Of a stretch of DNA of 64,000 nt, positions 1 to 9,550 are shown in pieces. The notes below the pieces were generated by a model. It worked only from the letters and a program-made list of their open reading frames with translations, did not search any database and had not been told where the DNA came from. How positions within the stretch are numbered: position 1 is the first letter of the stretch; each line of letters opens with the position of its first letter. This DNA comes from Ziziphus jujuba (lineage: Eukaryota > Streptophyta > Magnoliopsida > Rosales > Rhamnaceae): the NCBI RefSeq assembly GCF_031755915.1, contig NC_083388.1, positions 25,513,001-25,577,000 of the forward strand. Reading direction: 5' to 3'. The position numbers and the translations under genes were made by a program.

Positions 1-1
1 A

Positions 2-91
2 AAGGAGAATCCAGCTGATATGTTTACAAAGGCTGTTGTGCCAGAGAAGTTGAAGCTGTGTAGAGACATAGCTGGTTTAGATGGTGAGTGA
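2..91 (+). pseudogene. 3' end of a Ty1/copia polyprotein (cut by window edge)
   Basis: The reading frame entering at base 2 encodes KENPADMFTKAVVPEKLKLC and stops with TGA at 89-91. A motif of the type NPADMxTKxxPxxKxxxC is the usual C-terminus of plant copia RNase H, so this is the last part of an element that begins left of the window. A purine-rich tract follows at about 119-130, then an LTR. The remaining stub is open, but the integrity of the rest of the element cannot be judged here. It is unrelated in orientation to the antisense copia element inside SBT-C. Confidence 0.75.
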
Positions 92-131
92 CCATTAAGT
101 TTTTTTTTAAATGCGGCTAGAGGGAGAGAAC

Positions 132-412
132 TGTGGGGGTCCAGCCTTTTACCTCCTAAAGCCCAAGCCCATTAGGGTTTCAACCCTAGAAACCTTAGAG
201 AGAGCATTATAAATAGATGCTCATTTTCATTCTTGTATCACATAACACAGTATAGACAATATAGGTTTTGATAGAGGCTGAGAGAAGTTTTTTTTGTGTA
301 TAAGTTTCATAGTAAATAATACATCTTTTTCTTCTCAATTTTTGTGCTTTTGTCTCTCTTTATTTTTCTCTATTAGTTTTATATGTTTTTGGTGATCAAA
401 GGATCACAACAA
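132..412 (+). mobile_element. 3' LTR of the copia element at the left edge
   Basis: The LTR begins TGTGGGGGTCC directly after a polypurine tract (GAGGGAGAGAAC), as expected for a 3' LTR. It contains a TATA-like box (TATAAATAGATG near 211). It ends in an ACAACAACA stretch next to sequence that aligns with the downstream flank of VPS54 (30287 onward). The exact right end is uncertain by a few bases because both the LTR end and the flank are CA-rich. The matching 5' LTR lies outside the window. Confidence 0.6.
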
Positions 413-983
413 CAATACCGTGGAGAATTTGACTACACTAATGTATTCCATAGTTTCAATTCTTTTCGCTTATTATTATTTTTTTTCTGTAAATCATTTG
501 TTACCTTTCATGGATATCACAAAATACAAATGAAAAAAAGTTTTAATTAAAAATTGTCCACAACTTTTTTACCTCAATTTTAATTGTACAAGGAAAATGC
601 GTAGGCCAAAATCTTGTTGTGATGTCCCAAAGTTGTCCTCAAAACTGACTAGCCTTCTCCGAAGATGGAACAAACTACTGTCATACATAAAAACTTGTTT
701 AACCAACTTCAGCCCCTAATCTTTGCACAAAGAACTCATCCAGCTGCCCTTAGTTTGGAGTATCAGAACTACTCAAATTATCCATAGGTAATGATCGAAT
801 GCATCCAAGAATCTATTTAGCATCCCACTGCAGCCTGAATAGAAATTTAAAAAATAATAATAATAATAATAATAAGTTTCATTTAAAGTTTTAGAATTCA
901 ATAGCGCAATTAGTTCTACAAGTTGACATTTGAAACTTCTAAAGGGAGTACCTCTCCTTTGCTTGTGGAGTATTTATCTCTAA
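411..983 (-). pseudogene. Partial duplicate of the VPS54 3' end
   Basis: This block aligns, same strand and order, with 30287-30844: the VPS54 3' flank, last exon, last intron and part of the penultimate exon. The last-exon copy (about 699-835) reads as the VPS54 C-terminus but has two in-frame stops: the conserved Trp of PNWGQLDEFF is a stop, and a Lys-Gln position is followed by another. Homology ends abruptly inside the penultimate exon at about 982. There the sequence switches within two or three bases to the middle of a subtilase gene. The copy has no promoter or start and is dead. It is best read as the right end of a duplicated segment that once ran from a subtilase into VPS54. Confidence 0.85.
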
Positions 984-3546
984 GTGTAACCACAAGCTCA
1001 TAGGACGTAGATATGTCAATAAGGGTGCGATTGCTCGTAGTATCACTATCACTATGAACTCTTCTAGGGACACTGATGAGCATGGAACTCATGCATCTTC
1101 CATAGCTGGTGGGAACTATGTGGAAGATGTGTCTTACTTCAACTATGCTACATGAACTACTAGAGGTGTTGCTTCACACTCGAAGGTGGCACTTTACAAG
1201 GTCTTATGGAGTACTGGGAGGAGTAGGAGCTATTCCTGTGACGTTGTGGCGGCCGTAGACCAAGCAATTGCTAATGGGGTGGACATCATTTCAATCTCCA
1301 TAAGTTTTGGTAAGCAGCCGTTGTATGAGGATCCCATAGCAATAGCTGCTTTTTTTGCCATGGAGAAAGGTGTTTTGCTTTCTACTTTTGTGGGAAATGA
1401 TGGTCCAACTATTGGGAATGTGAGTAATGCTATTCCTCGGGCCTTGACTACTGCAACAAGGTTGATAGACCGATCATTTGGTGACACACTTACCTTTGGA
1501 AATGGACTAAATCATGGACCTTGTTCCCAGCGAATGCCCTTGTGGAAAATTATCACCTAATATATAACAAAACCTTCTCAGCAAGCAACTTGTCCAAGTT
1601 GTCATCGGATTCTACCCCTCGAGGAATCATCATCTGTGATCAAACTTGGGCTGTTGTTGATCAAATTAGACATGTCACTGCAGCATAGTTGTTCGGAGTA
1701 ATATTCATCTCAAACTCTTCTGAAATATTATTTGAATTAGGATAAGTTACATGTCTCGACATTGTAATAAGCCAGCAAGATGCATACCCTGTGATCAAAT
1801 ACGCTGAAAGTAGTGAGAATTATTCCGTGATGAGCATCAAGTTTCAACGGACCTTTCTTGGAACAAAGCCTGCACCAATAGCAGCTATGTACAGTTCTTG
1901 AGGTCCTTCTCTAAAGTCACCAAACATCTTGAATTCGGACGTATTAGCACCTAGGACTCAAATTTTGGCTGCCTATGTTCCAACTAAGCCATTAGGAGTA
2001 ATTAGGTCAAACGTACGTTTATCAAGCAACTACAATTTACAATCAGGGACATCAATGGCTTGTCCTCATGCTTCTGGTGTGGCAGCATTCCTAAAAGGTG
2101 TACATCCAGATTGGAGTCCGACTGCAATTAGATCAGCCATAATGACCACAACCAATCCATTAGACAATACTTAAAACCCAATTCATGACAATGGAAATCG
2201 TTTGGAATTCGCTTCGCATTTAGCTATTGGATCAAGTCACATTGATCATAACAGAGCACTTGACCCATGTTTTGTTATATTTTTATTTAAAAATTATTAT
2301 TTTAATATTACGACAAATTTTGATTTGGAAGAAAGACCATAAGTCTTTTTGGACTATATCTCTAGTTAAGTTTTAGTCAAATTGGTTTTCTTAATTTTGT
2401 CCTCTTATGAACGTTGATATGGTTAAATAGAATACTAACGTACATCTTAATGTATTTTACCATGTGTTTCTTGTTTTTAAGTTGAGAAAAATTAGCTATT
2501 ATCCTCTCTCTCTCTATATATATATATATTGGTTTGATTGCAACAAGTAGGCAACATATAAATTTTTACTCGGTCAATACTAGTTTTCCTGTTAAAAAGA
2601 TTTGAGATAATGTTGGTTAATAGGTCGCTAAATCAGCAACGTATATTCTTATACTTTATAACAACTATTTTTCTAACTCTATAAATAGAGTTGCATTATT
2701 TACTTGAAGATATGTACAAGCTTTTAACCTCTAACTAATACTTCTCTTTGTTAAATAATTTTCTTGGTATTTTAGACAGTAAGAATATATTTTATTAAAT
2801 ATTTATATTATTTTTAGTATATACTTTGAGTATTACAAAGATGTTTAAATAGTTCAGGGAAAGTTCTAGTGGTGCACCTTAGAATTTCAAGAGGATCATT
2901 GTATTTCTAGAAAGAATGCATTAATATTGCTAGTGCAAAAAGGGACGTATCTTCTCTAAGGACAACGTATTAATGCATGCCTTAATCCATTATTTATAAG
3001 CTATGCATTATTTAATTATGTTTATTTATTTGTTATTTATTTATGAATGATATTTATGTTAGCAAATATTTCTTCCTTTGTGCTATTTATCCAACATGTT
3101 TGGTATGAGATGCAACTCCACAAGACTATGTGAATCTGCTTTGCTCCTTGAATTTTACTAGTAACCAAATCTTCACGATCACTAGATCACAAGCCTATAA
3201 TTGGTCCGGCCCATCTTCGGATTTGAACTACCCATCTTTTATTGTTTATTATGATAACCAAACAATATCAAGCACTCAGAAGTTTGATAGGACTGTAATG
3301 AACGTGGGAGATGGTGCTGCAAAGTACAAGGCTAAGGTGGTAGCTCCGGCGGGTTCTGAAGTTATTGTGTCACCAGCCACATTGGTCTTTGGGAAGGAGA
3401 ATGAGAAACTAAGGTACAGTCGTACACTAAAATATGGAAGCGATAAGCAAGGAAAAGAATCGTTTGGAGAAATTGTTTGGTTTGAAGAAAATGGAAACCG
3501 CACCGTGAGAAGCCCAATTCTTGTATCCCCTTTGATCAGATTTTAG
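984..3546 (+). pseudogene. SBT-A: truncated SBT1-type subtilase pseudogene, split by a solo LTR
   Basis: This is a remnant of a plant subtilisin-like serine protease (S8 family, SBT1 type), a secreted protease. It starts in the middle of the S8 domain, so the signal peptide, I9 propeptide and catalytic Asp region are missing. It retains the His block ([17 protein letters not shown], about 1078-1126) and the oxyanion-region Asn (VGNDGP, about 1390). The Ser block GTSMACPHASG lies near 2047-2080, and the fibronectin-III-like C-terminal region continues to the stop at 3544-3546. Lesions include a stop at the conserved FGYAKG (TGA, near 1153), a frameshift near 1515, a stop after the Ser block (near 2172), and an 824-bp LTR insertion at 2273-3096. 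It cannot encode a protease. Family membership is certain; SBT1.9/SBT3-like placement is inferred from sequence style. Confidence 0.9.
2273..3096. mobile_element. Solo LTR (824 bp) inserted in SBT-A
   Basis: The insert starts TGTTATATTT and ends ATCCAACA (TG...CA). It is flanked on both sides by the direct 5-mer TGTTT (2268-2272 and 3097-3101). Joining the flanks with one 5-mer restores the line seen in the paralogues (ACCCA-GTTTGGTAT...GATGCAACTCC). It contains a TATA box (CTATAAATAGAG near 2680) and no coding frame. This is the signature of an integrase-inserted LTR whose internal region was lost by recombination between LTRs. Copia versus gypsy origin cannot be told, because no primer site or polyprotein remains. 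Confidence 0.8.
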
Positions 3547-5393
3547 TAGAGATAAATTGTTTATCATTGAATTGATTAAGATCATTACTATATTTTTATG
3601 TTTAATTAATTTATTTTTTAATTATCCATATTCGAGGCCTATATTTGTTTTTCTTTCTCCAAGAGAAAATATATATATATATATATTGCCTCTCTTCGCT
3701 TTTAGGATATGTATTTGATAACAGGATGAATGGGGGGGAAGTGGGTAAAGCTAGTGAGAATGTTATGAATTCAAACGAAAATCCCAAATGGTAGAAAATA
3801 CAAAAGGTATACACCATATAATCCAAATATACTACTCCATCGACTACCAATAAGTTTTGGATCGAAATCTCACCTTGACAGAATGGGGCCACTTGCACTC
3901 TCTATATGGAAGGTATTGAGAAAATTTAATAAGATTTTGATTTTGAGTGCGGTTTTCATGTTGTTAATTTTTTTTGACAAAATATATGTCCTTTATAATG
4001 ATCGAGCAAGAGCTTAATTTGTGTCATGTGACATGAAAATGACTTAATATATAGCATTAAATCTGTTGACTGTTTGAATTATCAGAATGCAAACTTGTCC
4101 AACTTTGTCTTATAAATTATTCAATGATATGATTTTTCTTACAAGGATCAGGAAGTATTGAAGATAAGGTAACCTATGGCCTTGATTATGATAAACGAAC
4201 CAATCAGCTACTTATGCTAAAATAGGTAAACGAATCAATCAGCTACTTATGCTATATAAATTTCTTAAAGTTCTCTCTATGGAGGCGTTTATTATTATTA
4301 TTATTATTCTATCCTAAAAAGAAATCTCTTTTCCTCTTACTTTTATGACATATTTGGAAGAGAGAGAGGGGCAATGAGGGAATGATCTGCACTAAAATAT
4401 AAAGAAATTAAGCTGTATAACAACATGTATTGCAGTCAATTTATGCCAGCTTACATGACTATAACCATGTTATGAAAGCCGCGTAAAGAATAAAACATGT
4501 ACAATTCATCAATAGACGTATCACTTGATTCATGCCAGAGGTTGAGAAATAAGTTTAAGATAATTTTAAGATTAGATCCAAATCCTTAGAAAAATAATAA
4601 TAATAACAATAATAATATTAGCTTCTTAAATGCATACCCACTTCAGAAGCTACTAGAAAACAAATAACGAGATTAAAAACATGTTAACTATCTTGGAAGC
4701 TCACAAATAATTATGGTTTAAAAAAATTGTACTACAATCTGCCGCAACAAAGCATAGTTCATATAATGTATTCACTATATCAACTAATGCGCAACCAACT
4801 AAAATGCCAAAGCTTTGCCGTGTTGGTCATGAGGTTTTGTTGCTTCCGTAACAAGTATACATGCAACTTCGGAGGCATCAATAACTGATCTAACCAAATT
4901 TAAGTTACCAATTAACTATATAGATATTTATCTTCCAACTTGAAAATATCTGCAAGCAATTTTAAGACCAATAATGAAAATAATCTGTAAACCAAATTAT
5001 GGCAGGAGGCTAAAAAGTATTATATTTATAAACTACTAGCCTCTAGCCGACCAGGGATTAACACATTCAGCCCAACTAATAGGTTCCTTCTTGTATCTAG
5101 ATAACCATGGCTCTGTTATGCACTAGTTTGGGATCCTACAATTATTTTAATGAAGACTCATGATCAATGAATTATGTTGCTCCAAGAGCATAAATTGAAT
5201 AGTTCCTACCACGAAATCCAGATTCCATCCTGTAATAAAAAGGATATGAATTAAACTTAAAATTGAAACTTCATCTTTAATTGGCTAAAATTCAGGTCCC
5301 TTCAATAGTTTATGGCCTTTCTTTCTAATTTTCCATCAAATAGTAATTAAATAATCGAGCTATTACCAACAACTCATGATTGAGCAAGAAATT

Positions 5394-5416
5394 CTTCAAT
5401 GGACATTCTATATAAG

Positions 5417-5448
<32 letters not shown>

Positions 5449-6050
5449 GCAGGTTAGTCTACTGTGTAGTCTTCCTTTATTGCTTTCGTTCCCCATCCTC
5501 AGAAAAATAAAAAATAATAAAAAAAAAAAAGATTAGAAAAAGCAGAAAATTCTGCAATGGACGTGTTATATAGGGTAAAATATGCAGGTTAGTCCTCGGA
5601 AAAAAAAAATAAAAAAGCTGAAAATTCTGCAATGGACGTGTTATATAGGGTATAATATGCAGGTTAGTCTACTCTGTAGTATTCCTTTGTTTCTTTCTTT
5701 TCCCATCCTCCGAAGAAGAAGAAGGAAAAAAAAAAAAAAGTAGATAATAAAGGAGCTGATGAAAAGCTGATCAGAAAAGTTATTTTATTCAATGAATAGT
5801 AACTGGTATTTATACAGGCTGACAGTTAATAGAGACAGCTACACGATAGAGTGATAGGAACTATTTACAACAGAAAATGATAGGAACTGTTTACAACAGA
5901 ACGATACGACAAGAGATAACACCAAAGTAACTAGTCTTTATCAGATAATTCCACAATGGACGTGTTATATGGGTTATAATATATGCAGGTTAGTCTACTC
6001 TGTAGTCTTCCATTGTTGCTTTCTTTCCCCATCCTCTGAGGACTAACGTC
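5394..6050. repeat. Four dispersed-tandem copies of a ~50-105 bp unit
   Basis: The unit core AATGGACGTGTTATAT...ATGCAGGTTAGTC occurs at about 5398, 5554, 5625 and 5952. Three copies continue into CTACTNTGTAGTNTTCC...CCCATCCTC. Copies differ by point changes and by AT-tract length, and the second is cut short. A separate LTR-like insert (5757-5943) lies between copies three and four. No coding or RNA function is evident. Confidence 0.7.
5757..5943. mobile_element. Short LTR-like insert (~187 bp)
   Basis: The segment interrupts the local repeat array. On the + strand it begins TGATGAAAAGC and ends CTTTATCA, so it has TG...CA ends. On the minus strand it contains a TATA-type box (CTGTATAAATACC), typical of a small copia LTR. 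A purine run (AAAGGAG) lies directly to its left, like a polypurine tract. A GATAA motif occurs on both outer sides but not immediately at the ends. It may be a solo LTR or the tail of a truncated element; no coding part remains. Confidence 0.4.
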
Positions 6051-6861
6051 AAACTTTGATTAGTTTGACGTTTTTGGAGATTCTGATGGGCTTGTAATTC
6101 ATGTTGACAGCCAAACACTTCATTCTGATGATCTGCCCTTAAAGTCCATCATGCGTAAGCGGTGTTCAGTTTGTAGCCACTGCGAAGTAGCTTTTTTTCG
6201 TTTATTATTATTATTATTATGTTGCAAGAGAATTACGACTAAAGATGTGGAAAATTATTATTATTACTATTATTTTAGAAATGTTTTATGAAAACATTAC
6301 TTTTGATTGGTTTTGGCTAAAAATATTTTTGGAAACTTCAACGATTTTTTAAAATTTAATTAAACATTTTCAAAAACAGTAGGTTTGAGTTTTAAAAATA
6401 GCTTTTAACTTTAAACAGGGTTTAAATTAGATTTGATTGACCGAGTCAAATAAATTGGAACACCATTCCAAATCAAACGCTGCGTGTTTCCAATTTTTCC
6501 CTGCATATACGAAACAAGAAAATTATAATTTCTAGATGGATAGAAAAATTTGGATTGTACTCTCCTATTTGCCGTATATTTATTAATGCTAACATTTTTT
6601 TTTTTTTTTTTTTTACCGACAAAACTTAGATTAATAATAATTACTTACATTTTGTGCAGACCGGCTCTATTTGAAACATGCATCTGTGACTTGATAAGTA
6701 CATTGTTTATTTAATTTGTAAATGATATCATGGATGAAAACGTAAAGAAAAGTCTAAAATACCAAATCCCAAAAAAATAATAATTATTATTATTATAAAC
6801 TGGGACAGTGAACTTGGCATATTAATGTCAGATTAATACAAACAGGTGTAAAACGATGTAT

Positions 6862-7012
6862 GAAATGGTATTTGGGAAGAAGAATGAGAAACAGAGTCTT
6901 ACAATAAAATATGGAGGCCTTAAGCAAGGAAAAGAGTAGTTTGGAGAAATTGTTTGGGTTGAAGAAAATTGAAATCGCACTGTAAGGAGCCCAGTTGTTG
7001 TATCACCTTTTA
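6862..7012 (+). pseudogene. SBT-E: C-terminal subtilase fragment
   Basis: About 150 bp match the last ~50 codons of the other subtilase copies: VFGKKNEKQ, then KYGG.KQGKE, then FGEIVWVEEN and the RSPVVVSP ending. An in-frame TAG replaces the Ser codon in KESFGEI. A TGA replaces the Gly/Arg codon after VEEN. Nothing of the catalytic domain lies upstream; the copy emerges abruptly from unrelated AT-rich DNA. The downstream flank (GGATATGTATTTGATGACAGG) is shared with SBT-A. It is a tail left by deletion of a former fifth copy. Confidence 0.8.
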
Positions 7013-7038
7013 GGATATGTATTTGATGACAGGAAATG

Positions 7039-7076
<38 letters not shown>

Positions 7077-8287
7077 GGTTTGGATTTTGGGTGTGGTTTT
7101 CATTGTTAATTTTGACAGGATATATATCCATTATAATGATAGAGCAACGGTATGAATTGTGATCAGAATGCAAACTTGTCCAACTTTTTTCCTGTTGATT
7201 AATCAATGGTATGATTTTTCTTGCAAGGATCAGGACGTATTGTAAGGTAACCTCTGGCCCTGATTAATCAGTCACGATAGCCGCCTAGGACCAGCTTGGA
7301 AAATTGTTTAATTTTTGCCAGTGTCGTCTGCTCTTTGAAAACAATGGCAGGCATATTCGTATTTTGTAATTTATTGAATTTAATTCAAACGTTGTAAAGG
7401 CTTCATTTTTCGTTTTGGCAATTGGCATATGCTTTGCATATCAAGTAAAATTAATTGTATACTTTTCTCTTACATTTTCCTTGTAGATTTCCTCCAATAA
7501 CAATAACACTAAATCTATGCCTGTCAGGATGACAGTGATTGATTGGTTGTTTATGAATATTATTTTTTGACTTTTCTCAATCACCTCTTCATTTTTTGGT
7601 ATTCTTTTGAATCAACAAGACAGATTCAATTGAAACCTCTGGCTATTCGCTGTGTGTAATTGTTCTTTCTCATAACTTCCACATTTACATTACTGATTTT
7701 GTTTAAAGAAAATAACTGATGCCTCCAAATATAATCCCCATCATCATGATTTAACTATTTGTAGTTATTTTACCTTAATCTTACTCAAATCATGATATCC
7801 CCATATTATTCAAAAATTTTGCCGCATATATATGATCGTCCATTTCAAATTCATCTGCCAAAAAAGAATATAGTATGTTACTACCTTCCAAATGCTAAAA
7901 TTATCCAAAGTTGACGCGCAGTCAACTATACTTATGTAAGTCATTTTCATGCCTCAGTGACGACATATTGTTTTTTCATTTTTTTATTTTTTATTTTTTT
8001 CTTTTTTGCCTATTATCACAATTATAAGAGGACATATTTTCTCAAAGCAATCAAATAACTGCATGTGCACTAATTAAAAAAAAAAAATTCTCAAATAAAA
8101 AATTCTCTCTTATCGTTATTAAACTTGTTTTAATTTATGTCTTCGTTTTATCGGGATGACAACTTGCATAATTTTTGTCTGGCTAATACAAAACGGTTTA
8201 AATAATTTGATAATATTAAAGCAAAAATAAATAAATAATAACCTTAAAAAAACAAATAAATAATAATCTAATAATATAATACCTTTT
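7013..8287. other. Duplicated subtilase 3' flank / spacer
   Basis: No gene is seen. From about 7140 to 8287 the sequence aligns base for base with 15800-16930, the spacer between SBT-B and SBT-C. Shared landmarks are CCAGCTTGGAAAATTGTTTA, GACAGATTCAATTGAAACC and AAAGTTGACGCGCAGT. It contains a (GA)n tract at 7045-7073. The block shows that the array grew by duplication of gene-plus-spacer units. Confidence 0.75.
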
Positions 8288-9000
8288 TGTAACATCCCAC
8301 ATCGGTTGGAAAGGGGAACGAAGCATGGCTTATAAGCGTGTGGATACCTTTCCCTTCAAGAAGCCTTCCTGTGAGGAAGCAAAACCGTGAGGGATAGGAT
8401 TGGGCTCACCACCTAGCTGCCAAAGCGGACAATATCTTAGTTGGGCCTGGGAGGCCCGGGCCAGTGGGATTGGCAGATGTAGGGGTTGGAAAAGGATTCC
8501 CCCTAACCACTAAGAGGCCTTTTCCTGTGACCCACCGTTGTCTTAGGGTCAGGAAGAGCAAAATCGTGCGGGCTGGGCCAAAGCGGACAATATCTTGATG
8601 CGGGTGGTCTGGGCTGTTACAGTGGTATCAGAGCCGGACCCGGAACGGTGTGCCAGCGAGGACGCTGGGCCCTAAGGAGGGTGGATTGTAACATCCCACA
8701 TCGGTTGGAAAGGGGAACGAAGCATGGCTTACCCTTCAAGAGGCCTTCCTGTGAGGAAGCAAAACCGTGAGAGGTAAGATTGGGCTCACCACCTAACTGC
8801 CAAAACGGACAATATCTTGATTGAGCCTAGGAGGCCCGGGCCAGTGGGACTGGCAGGTGTAGGGGTTGGAAGAGGATTCCCCCTAACCACTAAGAGGCCT
8901 TTTAGTGACCCACCGTTGTATTGGGGTCGGGAAGAGCAAAACCGTGCGGGCCGGGCCCAAAGGGGGCAATATCTTGATGCGAATGGTCTGGGCTGTTACA
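8288..9000 (+). mobile_element. TRIM (terminal-repeat retrotransposon in miniature)
   Basis: Two direct repeats, 8288-8621 (334 bp) and 8687-9000 (314 bp), both start TGTAACATCCCACATCGG and end GGGCTGTTACA. Directly after the first is a primer-binding site TGGTATCAGAGC (8623-8634), complementary to the 3' end of initiator tRNA-Met. After a 65-bp internal domain comes a polypurine tract AAGGAGGGTGGA (674-685 of that kilobase), just before the second repeat. There is no coding capacity, which is the definition of a TRIM moved by another element's proteins. The second LTR lacks a ~20-bp TATAAGCGTGTGG segment. T-rich flanks (TTTT both sides) hide the exact target duplication. It has no 5S-like segment that I can see, so it is not Cassandra. 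Confidence 0.9.
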
Positions 9001-9407
9001 TTTTCTTTTTCCTTTTCTTTTTTTTTTTTTTTTTTGGGCTTCCACTAATAATGTAATACTTCGCCTATACGTAACTATGTCCTTTGTAACTATGTCCTTT
9101 GATACTACACATTGTTGGTTATTATACATTATTGACAATGACCAATCGATCTTGATTATGTGATAAACTGAATCCCATTTGTAAGAATATATTGTGATTT
9201 GTGACAAATCTGGAATGCATATGGAAATTAAAAACGCAAATTGGACTAGTACTCACGTGTCAATTCCAAATAGACTTTTCTGGTTAGTAATCAATAACCA
9301 ATTGTATGTTAGTATTGACTATGATTTTTAAAAAATTATCGGTTTTTTTAATATTTATACAATAAAAAGATGTGAACATTTGCACAATAGAAAAAACCCT
9401 TATATTC

Positions 9408-9445
<38 letters not shown>

Positions 9446-9550
9446 TTATAATATATATATATATATATATATATGTGCATGTATGGTGTTGTATATAAGC
9501 ACATAACTGCTGGGGGTTTTCCATAAGTTTTGGTTTTTGAAAGAAACAAC
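9001..9550 (+). promoter_or_regulatory. Presumed former promoter region of SBT-B
   Basis: No gene is seen. A poly(T) run follows the TRIM, then unique AT-rich DNA, then long (TA)n tracts at about 9410-9475. The subtilase start ATG is at 9551. A TATATAAG sequence near 9491-9498 is a plausible TATA box. The equivalent region is missing from SBT-C, where poly(T) joins directly to codons after the signal peptide. Confidence 0.4.

Larger units (their letters stand above)
3547..6861. other. Spacer downstream of SBT-A; repeats, no gene seen
   Basis: I see no coding gene here. The part from about 3700 to 4260 aligns with the 3' flanks of the other subtilase copies, including the GGATATGTATTTGAT and GATCAGGA..GATAAGGTAACC blocks. 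It therefore belongs to the ancestral duplicated unit. The rest is AT-rich with (TA)n at 5424-5447, A-rich tracts, ATT microsatellites and the local repeat block at 5394-6050. Short open frames in this stretch have no recognisable homology and look like chance. Confidence 0.6.

Noticed and set aside
1230..1487. Minus-strand open frames opposite subtilase coding DNA (also at 3276, 10309, 15241, 17670, 23983)
   Set aside because: They are antisense shadows of the S8 or C-terminal domain. The same shadow recurs in every paralogue and has no independent family signature.
8288..9000. Cassandra-type TRIM carrying 5S rRNA sequence
   Set aside because: The TGTAACATCCCACATCGG start is similar, but I see no 5S-like internal control region in either LTR.
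8817..9207. Open frames over the TRIM LTRs and neighbouring poly(T)
   Set aside because: They lie within non-coding LTR sequence and homopolymers and have no protein similarity.
9410..9475. (TA)n tracts here and at 5424, 26303, 32619, 38067 and 57601 as regulatory elements
   Set aside because: They are ordinary dinucleotide microsatellites. Only position relative to a start codon makes any of them of interest.
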